Source of the DNA: a bacterium
GTDB taxonomy: Bacteria > Patescibacteriota > Saccharimonadia > CAILAD01 > JADZBC01
Assembly: GCA_020852295.1 (NCBI GenBank)
Contig: JADZBC010000016.1
Coordinates: forward strand, 64,294 to 121,157
Reading direction: 5' to 3'
DNA: 56,864 bases
Numbering within the stretch: the stretch's first letter is position 1; the number at the start of each line of letters is the position of its first letter. Below the pieces are notes generated by a model. The model ran no database searches and had not been told where the DNA came from. It saw nothing but the letters and a program-made list of their open reading frames with translations. Below are positions 56,729 to 56,864 of the stretch, piece after piece. The translations under genes and the position numbers were made by a program.

Positions 56729-56864
56729 TAAAAACTATGGCGGTGTGTATTGAACGAAGTTCGAATGTATTTTGAATTGAACCCTGACGAAGAGTGATGC
56801 GCGCCTCGGACACGCTCGCGGACTCGCGTGTGCAAAAACCAAAAAATTTCCTTGCATTTTTCTC

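Noticed and set aside
1-56864. CRISPR arrays, tRNA or rRNA genes, transposases, integrases
   Set aside because: None recognised by eye in intergenic regions or the ORF list.

Overview
The window is about 57 kb of a compact bacterial chromosome. Its housekeeping content (RNase J, PNPase, S15/TruB, rpsF-ssb-rpsR-efp, dnaG-rpoD, recA-recX, ftsK, murE-like ligase, mscL) looks like a Patescibacteria/CPR genome, probably Saccharibacteria (TM7). That placement is inference; no marker phylogeny was possible. Set into this backbone are short, visibly GC-richer cassettes at about 20.9-21.3, 23.56-24.07, 32.78-34.07, 47.2-47.46 and 54.43-56.5 kb. They encode small, mostly unrecognised proteins, often with their own promoter-like sequence and a strong hairpin at the end. 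The strongest finding is a complete type III hammerhead self-cleaving ribozyme motif (24018-24066, + strand) in the 3'UTR of a cassette encoding a 78-aa membrane protein with a Gly/His-rich tail; the same transcript is predicted to begin with a perfect hairpin. Second, the 54.4-56.5 kb cassette encodes a WhiB-like Fe-S regulator (an actinobacterial/actinophage family) beside a transglycosylase-like lipoprotein. The roughly 170-nt leader of the lipoprotein gene resembles a divergent c-di-AMP (ydaO-type) riboswitch. Other candidates are a 21-aa membrane microprotein with a strong Shine-Dalgarno, an S6:S18-type rpsF leader, and an HxlR operator. All coordinates and motifs were read by eye; no searches were run.
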